Source of the DNA: Isoetes taiwanensis
Taxonomy: Eukaryota; Streptophyta; Lycopodiopsida; Isoetales; Isoetaceae
Assembly (NCBI GenBank): GCA_021234155.1
Contig: JAJEKV010000064.1
Coordinates: forward strand, 496,001-560,000
Length of the DNA: 64,000 nucleotides
Direction: 5' to 3'
This document shows, one piece after another, positions 23,333-34,783 of the stretch. A program made the translations under genes and the position numbers. The notes below the pieces were generated by a model. The model ran no database searches and had not been told where the DNA came from. It saw only the letters and a program-made list of their open reading frames with translations. Every line of letters begins with the position of its first letter. The stretch's first letter is position 1.

Positions 23333-25591
23333 TCACTCGGAGGGCGGTGACCTGGGAGCACAACCTGGCAGCGGGGGGGCTAGGAAGCAGTCGATGGTGG
23401 ACTCACACTGGTCACAAGCCCATTCGAACTCGTAGAAGGCTTGTTCGTAGCTGGCTCTCAAGTCAGCCACCTCATCTGTGCTTGCTTCTGGAGGTAAGTT
23501 CCGCAACATAGTTCGAAGCTCGTCCATGGTTGCAATGCTATCCCTCAGGGCATCGACTGTGCGCCAACCCTCTGCTTCGCAGGAGCAACCGTCCGCTATC
23601 TCATGGTTGAAATCGTACACCTCCAACCATTTGATGCATGCTTTCTCGGCATCACCACTTGTCAAAGAAGGCGTTGGTGACCCCTGCCCATCTTCACCTT
23701 GCGAGGCGTGCCCATCTTCCATTGCTGCACCAATATAAATGTTAGTTACTTGCGCACACATGTAAAAGCAGCAAATAAAGTGGGCCCTATTACAACCTAA
23801 TGAACCTAATTATGGGTGATGCCCCATCCTCCCCCTGTGGTCCCTTGCCCTTGCGCGAGGTCGTGGGGGGTGCTCCCTCGCTACGGTGGGTCTTGCGCGC
23901 CACGTGTGGACTCCAGCGGGGGCATGTTCTCGCTCCGTACAACGGAAACTTCCACAGATTTGTGCAAAAGGTTGAATCCATAGCCCAACCACCACCGCCG
24001 CTCCACAGCAGCCTCCAACATCTTGTCATCTTGGATGACTAAGATCCATGGCCGGACCAACGGGTCTGCAGCATTAGGATTCCAGGGCTGGTGGAAAATC
24101 ACCTTCCCAGAGGCTTTCCAATTGTCTATCCCGTTCTCAAGGCTTTCCCAGTCCGTGCCCAGAATCCCGCCTACGAGGTGCAAGGTGGTGAAATTGAAAG
24201 ATAAAATATTTTTCGTGAAAAGGGTAACCATATCGAACCAAAAATAGAGTGAGAACTCAGAGTTAAATATTGTACCACTAACTAAGCATTATGAGGAGTC
24301 TACGACAACATCACTGCTCCATGGAAAAACAATTTTCAAGGGATCTTACCGAGAATTCTCTGCCGGTACGCCAGTTGCCACACATCCTCCTGCGCCATCG
24401 TGAAGCGGTATATGACTCGTTCAATTGGGCTTACTGTCATACGTATTTGCGGTCCCCGTGCTCTTGCGAAGTCCCACGCAGCACGGGTCATCCAATACTT
24501 CTAAGCTTCTGTGCGGCAGCCCTAAGCAGTTCAGGATGCACGGGCATTGATTAGTCCTCCGCATTTGTGAAAGGGTCATGGCCAGTGTATTCTGTGCTCA
24601 CGTATATTCGTGCACCACTCGATGTAGTACCATTTCCATCTACTTTCACTGTCCGCAGACGAAACAAGCATCCTCTGCGGTGCGACCGTCTGATCTGCAT
24701 ATCCCCCCGGGTCCCTCTCCTGCGCGGTTGCCTCCATCGGTGGCAGGCGTAGTCATCCACAACCTCACCCGTTGCATCCCGAACACGTTGGTGCGAATGG
24801 ACCAAACGGACACGATAAGTGGTTTCAAGCTCAACCACCCTTTGCTCGAGGCGGTCCATGGTGGTCTCCTCAGAGTAATTGAAGTCGTTGTCCTTCATGG
24901 TGTGGCCACTTTTGCACGTGCACACTTCCATGCACGCCGTTATGTATTCCTGCGGGACGCCATGGCACTGTAGACCGACTTCCCATTCCTCTGAAATCTT
25001 TTGAGACGTGGCAGTGGGGGACCGATGGATGCTTCCATTCAGGTGGGCCATGGCAACTAGCTGGCTCCAAAACTCCACGTAAGGGACTAACTTTTGAGAC
25101 CCGGTTACGCGCCTATACAACCAACCGCCGGAGTCATCGTCAACTGCAAGCTCGTCACAATATGCAGCCCACCGGTGCATCAGGCGAACATGGTTCTCGA
25201 CGGGTGCCCTCCCGCTTCTCTGCGGGATCGGGGGTAAGCGGGGATCGGCAGCACTTACTTCCAACGGGTGGGGAACATAGTGTTGCTGTAGGCACAACCT
25301 CATCAACCCATACACAAACTCGTTGAGTGCATAACCACCCTGAGGGGCAAGATGAAACCATTGAACTAGGTCCGGGTAGAGACCGGCCAATTCATGTACA
25401 AGTTCTTGGGGATCTTGGGTGGGAGTAACGTGTGAAGTGGTATGGCCAGACGGGTTCCTCCCATCGCCCACATTTTCCCCGGTTTCCTGCTCCGACATTG
25501 TGTCGTCCTCGGTGTCATGAAGGTCATACTCACTATCATTTTCATCTGAAATCGACCGACCGAAGTCGCTTGGGTGTTCCGCCTCTGCCAT
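23333..25591 (-). CDS. Multi-exon transposon protein of unknown family (unit A)
   Basis: Convergent with the Ulp1 gene, stop-to-stop gap about 190 bp. Exon 1 (25591-24350) begins MAEAEHPSDFGRSISDEN with an acidic N-terminus. It continues PPIPQRSGRAPVENHVRLMH, YVEFWSQLVAMAHLNGSIHR, CMEVCTCKSG (CTC pair), a short coiled-coil-like MDRLEQRVVELETTYRV, then a basic HRWRQPRRRGTRGDMQIRRS and LFRLRTVKVDGNG. It ends EDVWQLAYRQRILG at a GT donor. Exon 2 (about 24180-23850) GGILGTDWESLENGIDNWKA, PWNPNAADPLVRPWILVIQD, ERRWWLGYGFNLLHKSVEVS. Exon 3 (23740-23333) begins AMEDGHASQGEDGQ, rich in acidic and Cys residues, and ends PGCAPRSPPSE, stop. An in-frame TAA at about 24551 (TGG in unit B) interrupts exon 1. 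Basic plus coiled-coil segments suggest DNA binding. It could be a transposase of unfamiliar type; no DDE motif is assigned. Confidence 0.55.
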
Positions 25592-25794
25592 TGTCGTGCA
25601 CTCTATTTGGAAGACAAATATAAACTATTGCAGCACGAACCTGGTACTCAAGCGACCATTGCAGCACAAATCTCTGGACAGTCGCTTGTTTCAATGAACC
25701 TGCAAGGCAAAATAGTATACATGCATGCTCACTATTGACAAGCGTATGGTCAATATTGAACATGCAAAAGGAGATGAGAGAGAGAAAGAGTGCA

Positions 25795-26200
25795 CCTGCT
25801 CTAGCCGCCAGCCGCTGGGTTTGTTCGGGCAAACCCGTGCGGACAATAAATGCACGCCTCGCCGGCCCTCCCTGTCGGCCAGACGTCCTCCGCCATGCGT
25901 AGGCCCCCGGCCAACAACGCCGCAGGCCGCAATAAATAAATGCCTGCCATGCTCTCTGCCATGCCATCGGCCCTGCCAGCCAACCGTACTAACCCCGGTT
26001 CGGGGTTTGCTTGGGCGAACCCGGTAGCAATCGCCACGCAGGCATGACGCCCCCGCGACGCCCCCGCCACGTAAATTGCGGGTTTGCCTCGGCGAATCCG
26101 ATGGGTTCGCCTGGGTGAATTTTTGGGGTTGGCAGCTCGAGTCAGTTTCGGGAGCCGATCGAAGCATCGCCAAAACCGCTCTGCTTACTCCCCGTATTTC
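25795..26200. repeat. Right terminal inverted repeat, unit A
   Basis: Inverse of 18866-19385, ending in GGCTCCCGAAACTGACTCGA (read on the minus strand) near 26130-26155. It is shorter than the homologous ends in units B-D because of an internal deletion. Confidence 0.75.
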
Positions 26201-27038
26201 CGTAACCCTCGTAAATAGTTCTAGCCGAAAGCAAGATGTTCATAATGATAGGCTAAGAATTTTACTGCCCTGGAATGGAGCCAAACTGCTTCGATGCATA
26301 TGTGCATGTGGACTGCTTAATTTGCCAGGCAAGAGCACACAAATTTGCCAGAGTCGAGAGCTCACTTGGATCGATTCTGACTGTCTTCCAATCTCGGCTC
26401 TTTAGATTGTTACAGAATGGAAGAATCCTGCACAAAGATTGTGTGGGCATGTGTCCGGGACATGAATTTCCGATGGAAACTACCAGATCAATCAAATTTA
26501 AAGATTTTGTGCCGGATTTGAACTTATAAGAATGCTAAAACGGGAGCTAAATCTAGTCAAAAGCAACATCTTGGGGAAAAAATGGAAAGTTTTGAGCAAT
26601 TTGCCTGGGAAAACGATGCCAAACGCGAAGGATTTCTGTACTCTGAAAAGTTTAGCTCTTTTTCATGATGTGGGCGATGGATTTGTTCGCTGGAATTAGC
26701 TAGCTTCATGCTTATTAAACTTCATGCTTCATGCTTATGGGACCTCAGACTCCATAGCTAAGGACGTGCATCACTAGAACTTCACCACGCAGGGCTTCTC
26801 CAAACAAAAATGGGTTATAGTCGTGTGCGTGCTTTAAGCCAGAAAAGGACCGCCTGAAAAATTATCATAATTCTAAAAACACACAAAGTTGAACTTTCAC
26901 TCTAATTCCATGTCGGAAAGATAGATATTGATAATTCCAAAAAGGCAGCTAGTATGTAGGGCCTATACGAGTTGAATGTATCTATTCTGAGGATTATAGG
27001 CAGATTGAATAAAGCCAGCCACGCAAAATACCCAATGT
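26201..27038. other. Unit A flank, non-coding
   Basis: Conserved in all four units (matches at 31525, 39685 and 56825) with only short open frames. In C and D a MITE interrupts the GTGCGTGCTTTAAGCCAG site present here near 26827-26845. Confidence 0.6.
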
Positions 27039-28897
27039 GAAAGATTCCCCAAGATTATTAAGATTCCATAAAGATATCTCTGGATTCTCAAAGATTATCC
27101 AAGATTCCTTTAGATTCCCCAAGAATTTTTGTGGAACCTCCTAGATTCCCTTGGATTCGATTAAGATTCTTCCAGATTCTCCAGGATTTCATCAAGAGTC
27201 CCTTAGATTCTCAAAGATTTTATGAAGAATCCCCTATAGATTCCCTAAGAATCTCGTAAGATTCCCTAGATTCTCAAGGATTGTCACGACATCTCTTTAG
27301 ATTCCTCAAGGTACTCTAAAATTCCATCAAGTTTCCCCTAGATTCTCAAGGATTGTCATGACATCTCTTTAGATTCCCTCAAGGTATTCTGCAAGATTCC
27401 CGTAGATAAATAGGATTCTATGTAGATTTTTCTAGATTCCATAAGATTCCCATAGATTCCCCAATGTTCTATGAGGATTTGCAAAAATTTCCGCTATATT
27501 CCATTAGACTCCCTAGATTCCCAAAGATCCTCTATATCCCCTTAGTTTCCCAAGATTCACCTAGATTCCCCATGATTCTATGTAGATTCTCTTGGCTTCA
27601 TGTAGATTCTATGAAGATTCCTCTAGGTTCTCAAATATTTCATCAAGATTTCTCTAGATTCTTAAAGATTTTATAAAGATTCCTTTAGATTTCCTTAGAT
27701 CCTATAAAGATTGGCTTAGGGCTTCAAGATTCCATCAAGATTCTCCAAGAATCTTAAAGATTCCATCAAGATTCTCAAAGATTCTAGTAGATTCTCCAAG
27801 AGCCTATCAAGGTTCCCCAAGATTCTCAAATATTCTATGAAGATTCCTTGGGTTTCCATAAATTCTCTCGAGATTCCCATAGATCCTCAAAGATTGTCCC
27901 AAGATTCACCTAGATTCCCCACAATTCTATGTAGATTCCCTTATATCCTATGAAAATTTCCTCAGGTTCTCCAAGATTCCATCAAGATTACCCTAGATTC
28001 TTAAAGATTCCATCAGGATTCCTCAACATTTGAAATATTCTCTCAAGATTCACATAGGTTCCCCTTTCCCTTAGATTCTATGAAGATTGCTCTAGGTTCT
28101 CAAAGATTTCATCAACATTCCCCTAGATTCCAAAAGATTTTATGAAGATTCCTTTAAATTCCCTTAGATCCTATGAAGATTCCTTTAGGTTCTCCTAGAT
28201 TCCATCAAGATTTCACTAGATTCTCAAAGATTCTATGTAGATTCTTCTGGATTCTCTAAGATCCTATAAGGTTCCCCTAGATTCTCAAATATTCTATGAA
28301 GATTCCCTAGGTTTCCATAATTTCTCTCGAGATTCCCATAGATCCTCAAAAACTGCCCAATATTCACCTAGATTCCCCGCAATTCTATGTAGATTCCCTT
28401 AAATCCTATGAAACTTTCCGTAGGTTCTCCAAGATTCCATCAAGATTCCCCTGGATTCTAAAAGATTCCATCAGGATTTTCCAACATTTCGAAATATTTT
28501 CTCAAGATTCACATAGATTCCCCAAGATTCTATGTAGATTCTCCTAGATTCCCATAGATCCTGTTGAGATTCCCATAGTCCCTAAGATTCACTTGAGATT
28601 CCCTAAATTGCCAAAGACTATTTCGAGATTCCTCTAGATTTTCCAAGGTTCTATGTAGATTCTTTTAGCTTCATTGAGATCTTATGAGGATTCCCCTAGA
28701 TTTTCAAAGATTCTTCCAAGAATCCCATAGATTTTGCAAGATTCTATGTAGATTCTCCTAGATTCTCTTAGATCCTATGAAGATTCCCAAAGATTCTCTT
28801 GAGATTTCCCTAGACTCCCTAAGGTCCTATTGAAATTCCTCTAGATTCCTAAAGATCCCATGAAGATTCCACTAGATTCCCTTAAATTAGCATAGAT
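27039..28897. repeat. AGATTC minisatellite array, unit A (~1.86 kb)
   Basis: Degenerate tandem array of 10-15-base units of the form AGATTC(C/T)NNNNN. Examples: AGATTCCATCAAGATTCTCA, CCTAGATTCTCAAAGATTCT. Higher-order blocks recur (TAGATTCTATGAAGATTCC). The open frame at 27464-27676 is a translation of the repeat and not a gene. Confidence 0.95.
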
Positions 28898-29430
28898 TTC
28901 GTAGAATCTGATCATATTGGCTCCAATTGCGACGGAACATTGCTAAAACACCACTCAATAAAAAGTTCTCGATGAGAGGAATCCAAAGGCGCGAGCCACA
29001 CCTTCATCCGACCTGTCTACTGCAAGTTTGCCTTTGAAGGCGATTAAAAAAAAAGGAAGCTTCATGGAAAGTCCACTCATAAATGCTTTGCCACCTCACT
29101 AACTTTTTATTAATGAGAGTGCCACCTCACCTCTTAAAAAAAAGGAACAAGCAATTTAATATAAAAACTTAATGGCTAGGCTTTATCTTCATCTTTTAAT
29201 CTTAGGATCTGCTACAACAAATCTATTTTTTGGCACCTTCCTTGCACCTCCCTCATAAAATGAAGGACTAGGATTTTTCCTCCCCTTTCGATCCAACGGT
29301 CTAGGGATGGGGTGCATGCTCTATGCATGCTCCGCCGCTTTTACAATAAATGGCCTAGATCCATTTGAGTATATAGACAATCTATATGATGGGGGTACAT
29401 CCAAGTAATTTTATATATATTATGATATTA
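28898..29430. mobile_element. Conserved tail of the AGATTC family, unit A
   Basis: Begins at CGTAGAATCTGATCATATTG, then GCGACGGAACATTGCTAAAA, a poly-A patch, CTTCATGGAAAGTCC, and ends GGGGGTACATCCAAGTAATT. It contains the empty site of the TAGA element (CGTAGAATCTG) and, at the end (TTTTATATATATTATGATAT), the empty site of the foldback element. Non-coding. Confidence 0.8.
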
Positions 29431-30647
29431 TGTTGCCACACATCCTCCTGCGCCATCGTGAAGCGGTATATGACTCGTTCAATTGGGCTTACTGTCATAC
29501 GTATTTGCGGTCCCCGTGCTCTTGCGAAGTCCCACGCAGCACGGGTCATCCCAATATTTCTAAGCTCCTGTGCGGCAGCCCCAAGCAGTTCAGGATGCAC
29601 GGGCATTGACCAATCCTCCGCATTTGTGAAAGGGTCATGTCCAGTGTGTTCTGTGCTCACGTATATTCGTGCACCACTCGATGTAGCACCATTTCCATCT
29701 ACTTTCACTGTCCGCAGACGAAACAAGCATCCTCTGCAGTGCGACCGTCTGATCTGCCTATCCCCCCGGGTCCCTCTCCTGCGCGGTTGCCTCCATCGGT
29801 GGCAGGCGTAGTCATCCACAACCTCACCCGTTGCAGCCTGGACACGTTGGTGCGAATGGACCAAACGGACACGATAAGTGGTTTGAAGCTCAACCACCCT
29901 TTGCTCGAGGCGGTCCATGGTGGTCTCCTCAGAGTAATTGAAGTCGCTGTCCTTCATGGTGCGGCCACTTTTGCACGTGCACACTTCCATGCGCGCTGTT
30001 ATGTATTCCTGCGGGACGCCATGGCGCTGTAGACCGACTTCCCATTCCTCTGAAATCTTTTGAGACGTGGCAGTGGGGGACCGATGGATGCTTCCATTCA
30101 GGTGGGCCATGGCAACTAGCTGGCTCCAAAACTCCATGTAAGGGACTAACTTGTGAGGCCCGGTTAGGCGCCTGTACAACCAACCGCCGGAGTCATCGTC
30201 AACTGCAAGCTCGTCACAATATGCAGCCTACCGGTGCATCAGGCGAACATGGTTCTCGACGGGCGCCCTCCCGCTTCTCTGCGGGATCGGGGGTAAGCGG
30301 GGATCGGCAGCACTTACTTCTGACAGGTGGGGAACATAGTGTTGCTGTAGGCACAACCTCATCAACCCATACACAGACTCGTTGAGTGCATAACCACCCT
30401 GAGGAGCAAGACAAAGCCATTGAACTGGGTCCGGGTAGAGACTGGCCAGTTCATGTACAAGTTCTTGGGGATCTTGGGTCGGAGTAACGTGTGAAGTGGT
30501 ATAGCCAGACGGGTTCCTCCCATCACCCACATTTTCTCCAGTTTCCTCCTCCGACATTGTGTCGTCCTCGGTGTCATGAAGGTCATACTCACTATCATTT
30601 TCATCTGAAATCTGATTGACTGAGTCGTCGGTGTCTACCTCTGCCAT
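29431..30647 (-). pseudogene. Truncated copy of the unknown transposon gene, unit B
   Basis: Same gene as exon 1 of 23333-25591. It starts MAEVDTDDSVNQISDENDSE and is readable to IERVIYRFTMAQEDVWQ, where the unit boundary cuts the exon. The codon that is a stop in unit A reads TGG here (AEDWSMPVHP). B has its own stop: LMHR followed by TAG where A reads TGG (about 30229). So each copy is interrupted once, at different Trp codons. No downstream exons exist in this unit. Confidence 0.75.
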
Positions 30648-30849
30648 TGTCGTGCACTCTACTTGGAAGACAAATATAAACTATTGCAGCACGAACCTGG
30701 TACTCAAGCGATCGTTGCAGCACAAATCTTTGGACAGTCGCCTGTTTCAATGAACTTGCAAGGCAAAATGTGAATACATGCGTGCTCACTATTGACAAGC
30801 GTATGGTCAATATTGAACATGCAAAAGGAGATGAGAGAGAGAAAGAGTG

Positions 30850-31515
30850 CACCTGCTCTAGCACCTGTGCCTTCCCAAAACAAAAGTGTGGGTAGAAGGG
30901 CTGCGCGCGCCCATAAGTAACCCTTTGCCTCGCAGAAGGATTCGCCAAGGCGAATCTTTCTACGGGCCGAAGATGCTGAGCGTGCATGAGGTAATATGCC
31001 GTAGCAGATCCGCCAATGGGTTCGCCTGGGCGAACCCAGTGAACCACAATGCAGGACCACAATAAATGCAGCCCGTCTATGCTGGTCCGTACTACCCCTG
31101 CCATGCTTTCGGCCCCTGCCAGTGGGTTCGACTGGGCGAACCCGGCAGACAATAAATGCAGCCCGCCCGTGCAGCCCTCCCGTGCCGGCTCGTACTGACC
31201 CTGCCATGCAGAGGCCCCGCCAGTGGGTTCGCCTGGGCAAACCCGGCAGGCCCACAATAAATGTCTTCCATGCCATCGGCCCTGCCAGCCAACCGTACTA
31301 ACCCCGGTTCGGGGTTCGCTTGGGCGAACCCGGTAGCAATCGCCACGCAAGCATGACGCCCCCGCGACGCCCCCGCCACGTCAATTGCGGGTTCGCCTGG
31401 GCGAATCCGATGGGTTCGCCTGGGCGAATGTTTGGGGTTCGCTTGGGCGAACCCGGTTGGCGGCTCGAGTCAGTTTCGGGAGCCGATCGAAGCATCGCAA
31501 AACCGTTGCGCTACT
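30850..31515. repeat. Right-terminal-repeat region, unit B
   Basis: Fullest version of this terminus: at least three internal ~90-bp repeats, each with a GGGTTCGCCTGGGCGAACCC-type palindrome followed by a GGCAG...CAATAAATGCAGCCCGCC block, ending with TTCGGGAGCCGATCGAAGCA. Confidence 0.75.
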
Positions 31516-32362
31516 CCTGTGCTTCTGTAACCTACAGAAATAGTTCTAGCCGAAAGCAAGATGTTCATAATGATAGGCTAAGAATTTTACTGCCCTGGAA
31601 TGGAGCCAAACTGCTTCGATGCATATGTGCAGGTGGACTGCTTAATTTGCCAGGCAAGAGCGCACAAATTTGCCAGAGTCGAGAGCTCACTTGGATCGAT
31701 TCTGACTGTCTTCCAATCTCGGCTCTTTAGATTGTTACAGAATGGAAGAATCCTACACAAAGATTGTGTGGGCATGTGTCCGGGACATGAATTTCCCATG
31801 GAAACTACCAGATCAATCAAATTTGAAGATCTTGTGCCGGATTTGAACTTATAAGAATGCTAAAACGGGAGCTAAATCTAGTCAAAAGCAACATCTTGGG
31901 AAAAAAATGGAAAGTTTTGAGCAATTTGCCTGGGAAAACGATGCCAAACTCGAAGGATTTCTGTACTCTGAAAAGTTTAGCTCTTTTTCATGATGTGGGC
32001 GATGGATTTGTTCGCTGGAATTAGCTAGCTTCATGCTTATTAAACTTCATGCTTCATGCTTATGGGACCTCAGACTCCATAGCTAAGGACGTGCATCACT
32101 AGAACTTCACCACGCAGGGTTTCTCCAAACAAAAATGGGTTATAGCCGTGTGCGTGCTTTAAGCCAGAAAAGGACCGCCTGAAAAATTATCATAATTCTA
32201 AAAACACACAAAGTTGAACTTTCACTCTAATTCCATGTCGGAAAGATAGATATTGATAATTCCAAAAAGGCAGCTAGTATGTAGGGACTATACGAGTTGA
32301 ATGTATCTATTCTGAGGATTATAGGCAGATTGAATAAAGCCAGCCACGCAAAATACCCAATG
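31516..32362. other. Unit B flank, non-coding
   Basis: Near-identical to 26201-27038. It has the uninterrupted GTGCGTGCTTTAAGCCAG site (empty site for the 0.6-kb MITE). Confidence 0.6.
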
Positions 32363-34222
32363 TGAAAGATTCCCCAAGATTATGAAGATTCCATAAAGAT
32401 ATCTCTGGATTCTCAAAGATTATCCAAGATTCCTCTAGATTCCCCAAGAATTTTTGTGGAACCTCCTAGATTCCCTTGGATTCGATTAAGATTCTTCCAG
32501 ATTCTCCAGGATTTCATCAAGAGTCCCTTAGATTCTCAAAGATTTTATGAAGAATCCCCTATAGATTCCCTAAGAATCTCGTAAGATTCCCTAGATTCTC
32601 AAGGATTGTCACGACATCTCTTTAGATTCCTCAAGGTACTCTAAAATTCCATCAAGTTTCCCCTAGATTCTCAAGGATTGTCACGACATCTCTTTAGATT
32701 CCCTCAAGGTATTCTGCAAGATTCCCGTAGATAAATAGGATTCTATGTAGATTTTTCTAGATTCCATAAGATTCCCATAGATTCCCCAATGTTCTATGAG
32801 GATTTGCAAAAATTTCTGCTATATTCCATTAGACTCCCTAGATTCCCAAAGATCCTCTATATCCCCTTAGTTTCCCAAGATTCACCTAGATTCCCCATGA
32901 TTCTATGTAGATTCTCTTGGCTTCATGTAGATTCTATGAAGATTCCTCTAGGTTCTCAAATATTTCATCAAGATTTCTCTAGATTCTTAAAGATTTTATA
33001 AAGATTCCTTTAGATTTCCTTAGATCCTATAAAGATTGGCTTAGGGCTTCAAGATTCCATCAAGATTCTCCAAGAATCTTAAAGATTCCATCAAGATTCT
33101 CAAAGATTCTAGTAGATTCTCCAAGAGCCTATCAAGGTTCCCCAAGATTCTCAAATATTCTATGAAGATTCCTTGGGTTTCCATAAATTCTCTCGAGATT
33201 CCCATAGATCCTCAAAGATTGTCCCAAGATTCACCTAGATTCCCCACAATTCTATGTAGATTCCCTTATATCCTATGAAAATTTCCTCAGGTTCTCCAAG
33301 ATTCCATCAAGATTACCCTAGATTCTTAAAGATTCCATCAGGATTCCTCAACATTTGAAATATTCTCTCAAGATTCACATAGGTTGCCCTTTCCCTTAGA
33401 TTCTATGAAGATTGCTCTAGGTTCTCAAAGATTTCATCAACATTCCCCTAGATTCCAAAAGATTTTATGAAGATTCCTTTAAATTCCCTTAGATTCTATG
33501 AAGATTCCTTTAGGTTCTCCTAGATTCCATCAAGATTTCACTAGATTCTTAAAGATTCTATGTAGATTCTTCTGGATTCTCTAAGATCCTATAAGGTTCC
33601 CCTAGATTCTCAAATATTCTATGAAGATTCCCTAGGTTTCCATAACTTCTCTCGAGATTCCCATAGATCCTCAAAAACTGCCCAATATTCACCTAGATTC
33701 CCCGCAATTCTATGTAGATTCCCTTAAATCCTATGAAACTTTCCGTAGGTTCTCCAAGATTCCATCAAGATTTCCCTGGATTCTAAAAGATTCCATCAGG
33801 ATTTTCCAACATTTCGAAATATTTTCTCAAGATTCACATAGATTCCCCAAGATTCTATGTAGATTCTCCTAGATTCCCATAGATCCTGTTGAGATTCCCA
33901 TAGTCCCTAAGATTCACTTGAGATTCCCTAAATTGCCAAAGACTATTTCGAGATTCCTCTAGATTTTCCAAGGTTCTATGTAGATTCTTTTAGCTTCATT
34001 GAGATCTTATGAGGATTCCCCTAGATTTTCAAAGATTCTTCCAAGTATCCCATAGATTTTGCAAGATTCTATGTAGATTCTCCTAGATTCTCTTAGATCC
34101 TATGAAGATTCCCAAAGATTCTCTTGAGATTTCCCTAGACTCCCTAAGGCCCTATTGAAATTCCTCTAGATTCCTAAAGATCCCATGAAGATTCCACTAG
34201 ATTCCCTTAAATTAGCATAGAT
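32363..34222. repeat. AGATTC minisatellite array, unit B
   Basis: Nearly base-for-base copy of the unit A array, with scattered substitutions (for example TTAAGATT/TGAAGATT at the start). Confidence 0.95.
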
Positions 34223-34783
34223 TTCGTAGAATCTGATCATATTGGCTCCAATTGCGACGGAACGTTGCTAAAACACCACTCAATAAAAAGCTCTCGATGA
34301 GAGGAATCCAAAGGCGCGAGCCACACCTTCATCCGACCTGTCTACTGCAAGTTTGCCTTTGAAGGCGATTAAAAAAAAAGGAAGCTTCATGGAAAGTCCA
34401 CTCATAAATGCTTTGCCACCTCGCTAACTTTTTATTAATGAGAGTGCCACCTCACCTCTTAAAAAAAAAGGAAACAAGCAATTTAATATAAAAACTTAAT
34501 GGCTAGGCTTTATCCTCATCTTTTAATCTAACAGTTAGGATCTGCTACAACAAATCTATTTTTTGGCACCTTCCTTGCACCTTCCTCATAAAATGAAGGA
34601 CTAGGATTTTTCCTCCCCTTTCGATCCAACGGTCTAGGGATGGGGTGCATGCTCTATGCATGCTCCCCATGGAGATCCAATGGCTACAGCTTTGCCACCT
34701 CGCCGCTTTTAAAATAAATGGCCTAGATCCATTTGAGTATATAGACAATCTATATGATGGGGGTACATCCAAGTAATTTTATC
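34223..34783. mobile_element. Conserved tail of the AGATTC family, unit B
   Basis: As 28898-29430 with a ~50-bp longer middle (CCCATGGAGATCCAATGGCT). It ends TACATCCAAGTAATTTTAT and then diverges into single-copy sequence. Confidence 0.75.

Larger units (their letters stand above)
18866..26200. mobile_element. Ulp1-bearing long-TIR transposable element (unit A full copy)
   Basis: Bounded by ~400-500-bp imperfect inverted repeats: left 18866-19385, right about 25795-26200. The repeats share TTGGCTCCC-AAACCGACTCG, GAACCCCAAACCGG/GAACCCCGAACCGG, GGTTACTACGGTTGG/GGTTAGTACGGTTGG, GGCGATGGCATGGC, the 'GCATTTATT' blocks and multiple GGGTTCGCCTGGGCGAACCC palindromes. The interior holds two convergent multi-exon genes (20781-23141 plus, 23333-25591 minus) separated by ~190 bp, and a SINE at 19.7 kb. 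Long TIRs and an Ulp1-type protease recall plant Mutator-like elements, but I find no MULE, CACTA or PIF transposase. No target duplication could be fixed, because the flank beyond the right end is itself repeated in units A-D. Confidence 0.65.
24373..29430. repeat. Segmental repeat unit A
   Basis: First of four large repeats. It starts at GTTGCCACACATCCTCCTGC and contains most of the minus-strand gene exon 1, the right TIR, ~800 bp of unique-looking flank, an AGATTC array and its tail. Units B (29431), C (37591) and D (54763) start at the same base. A and B are nearly identical apart from a longer TIR in B (about 270 bp more). Confidence 0.85.
29431..34783. repeat. Segmental repeat unit B
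   Basis: Tandem copy of unit A with a period of about 5.32 kb measured over the flank, array and tail. Contents: truncated gene, TIR (about 30850-31515), flank, array (32363-34222) and tail (34223-34783). Confidence 0.85.

Noticed and set aside
24567-24973. Plus-strand frames antisense to the unknown transposon gene
   Set aside because: Shadow frames; the conserved blocks and splice borders are on the minus strand.
18866-26200. Typical MULE with MURA transposase
   Set aside because: TIR length and the Ulp1 gene fit, but no MURA-like DDE, zinc finger or SWIM motif could be found.
27464-27676. Open frame starting MFYEDLQKFPLYS, repeated in all four units
   Set aside because: It is a translation of the AGATTC array; conservation follows from duplication of the repeat.
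27039-28897. CRISPR-like array
   Set aside because: Units are 10-15 bases, degenerate, with no spacers; the context is eukaryotic.
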